Program-made: the position numbers and the translations under genes | The notes under the pieces: generated by a model | Told to the model about the DNA's origin: nothing | The model's database searches: none | Seen by the model: the letters and a program-made list of their open reading frames with translations, nothing else | Origin: Nitrososphaerota archaeon | GTDB taxonomy: Archaea; Thermoproteota; Nitrososphaeria; Nitrososphaerales; Nitrosopumilaceae | Length of the DNA: 5,986 nucleotides | Direction: 5' to 3' | Assembly: GCA_030611185.1 (NCBI GenBank) | Contig: JAUWQG010000059.1 | Span: 1 to 5,986, forward strand | Shown here: positions 5,506-5,986 of the stretch, piece by piece | How positions within the stretch are numbered: the stretch's first letter is position 1 | How the letters are laid out: each line of letters opens with the position of its first letter

Positions 5506-5524
5506 GAGATTTTTAAAAATTCTC
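5506..5524 (-). terminator. T5/A5-centred palindrome spanning the dehydrogenase stop
   Basis: GAGA-TTTTT-AAAAA-T-TCTC is self-complementary apart from one base and contains the TAA stop of the dehydrogenase gene (5515-5513). It is built like the larger palindrome at 4705-4735. It may end transcription of the dehydrogenase before the secreted-protein promoter. The short arms and AT-rich context keep confidence modest. Confidence 0.35.
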
Positions 5525-5986
5525 CAATCTCTTAAAGCGTTTGTTATGACTAGTTATTTTCCAGGGATTTAGTATTTTTTTGGGATCAAAAATTTCTTTG
5601 AGTTCTTTAAAAATTTTAAAATTTGTGTGCCCATACTGTTTTTTAACAAATTCAGATCTAGCTATTCCATCTCCATGTTCTCCAGTTATTGTCCCGCCTA
5701 ATTCTATGATTTGATCAAAGTATGTTTCCGAAATTTTTTCCAAGGTTTTTATTTTTTGTCGATTTGAAATAATTCGAACATGAATATTTCCATTACCTGC
5801 ATGTCCATACACGATGGTTTTGGTTTGAAACTTTCTGTTGATTTTATTTATTATCAAAAATAGTTCTCCAAGTTTTTCCAATGGAACTGCTGCATCCTCA
5901 ATTATGTGTGGGTTCAGATCTTCTTTTTTAATTGATTTCAGACTATAATACAAAGCTAAATCTCTATACTTCCACCATTTTTCAAT
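5513..5986 (-). CDS. FAD-linked 2-hydroxyacid dehydrogenase, GlcD type (C-terminal part, cut by the window edge)
   Basis: 157 residues are visible and the frame is open through the right edge (first residues IEKWWKYRDLALYYSLKS), so the FAD-binding N-terminal domain lies outside. Seen: the FAD-oxidase C-terminal domain with DAAVPLEKL, YGHAGNGNIHVR, GGTITGEHGDGIARSEFVKKQYG and FDPKKILNPWKI. The two His in GHAGNGNIH and the Glu-His of GEHGDG correspond to conserved metal/substrate-binding residues of the glycolate oxidase GlcD, D-lactate and D-2-hydroxyglutarate dehydrogenase superfamily. The GEHGDGxxRSEF form is typical of the branch that works with an iron-sulfur partner (GlcD/GlcF or YdiJ-like). 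Here the protein ends about 15 residues after NPWKI with no fused Fe-S domain, so any partner must be separate. Likely role: oxidation of a D-2-hydroxyacid with electrons passed to the respiratory chain; the substrate cannot be told. A TTG at 5953 is merely an internal Leu codon, not a start. Confidence 0.93.
   Translation of the reverse strand: MEKWWKYRDLALYYSLKSIKKEDLNPHIIEDAAVPLEKLGELFLIINKINRKFQTKTIVYGHAGNGNIHVRIISNRQKIKTLEKISETYFDQIIELGGTITGEHGDGIARSEFVKKQYGHTNFKIFKELKEIFDPKKILNPWKITSHNKRFKRLENF

Noticed and set aside
1..5986. CRISPR array, tRNA, rRNA, insertion sequence, phage or defence cassette
   Set aside because: Read for direct repeats with spacers, cloverleaf-like segments, transposase motifs and toxin-antitoxin pairs; none found. 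The window looks like ordinary archaeal chromosome.

Overview
The window reads as a stretch of archaeal chromosome, most likely a marine ammonia-oxidising archaeon of the Nitrososphaerota/Thaumarchaeota (Nitrosopumilus-like). This lineage call is an inference from several things: strongly AT-rich DNA, short compact genes, TATA-like boxes about 26-29 bases before start codons with almost no Shine-Dalgarno sequences (leaderless transcripts), oligo-T tracts at gene ends, several small winged-helix proteins, a CxxC zinc-ribbon miniprotein and a small secreted beta-sandwich protein. No rRNA, tRNA, CRISPR, insertion sequence or phage gene was seen.

Left part (1-833, minus strand): the N-terminal part of a membrane-anchored SPFH/prohibitin protein, cut by the window edge. 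Just upstream lies a gene for a one-pass membrane protein with a cytoplasmic winged-helix domain. The two look co-transcribed. A divergent intergenic region (834-1050) separates them from the next gene.

Middle part (1051-4088): a complete 574-residue SNF2-family ATPase on the plus strand meets, stop codon against stop codon with no intergenic base, a minus-strand gene for a 204-residue protein with two predicted winged-helix domains. That gene diverges, across 74 bases holding a small palindrome and a well-placed TATA box, from a complete superoxide dismutase whose residues indicate the manganese type.

Right part (4089-5986): an AT-rich gap with one doubtful antisense mini-ORF; a 121-residue unrecognised helical protein on the plus strand; a 47-residue DUF5679-type zinc ribbon on the minus strand, convergent with it and separated by a long T/A palindrome; a GTG-initiated secreted beta-sandwich protein (minus); and the C-terminal part of a GlcD-type FAD-linked 2-hydroxyacid dehydrogenase (minus), cut by the right edge.

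The genes look like core or lineage-conserved housekeeping functions: membrane organisation, DNA remodelling or repair, oxidative-stress defence, small regulators and hydroxyacid oxidation. I see no defence island, biosynthetic cluster or mobile system. The most interesting points are the prohibitin/membrane-winged-helix pairing, the SNF2 protein with a SMARCAL1-like layout, the regulatory region between sod and the double winged-helix gene, and two T/A-centred palindromes that each span a stop codon.
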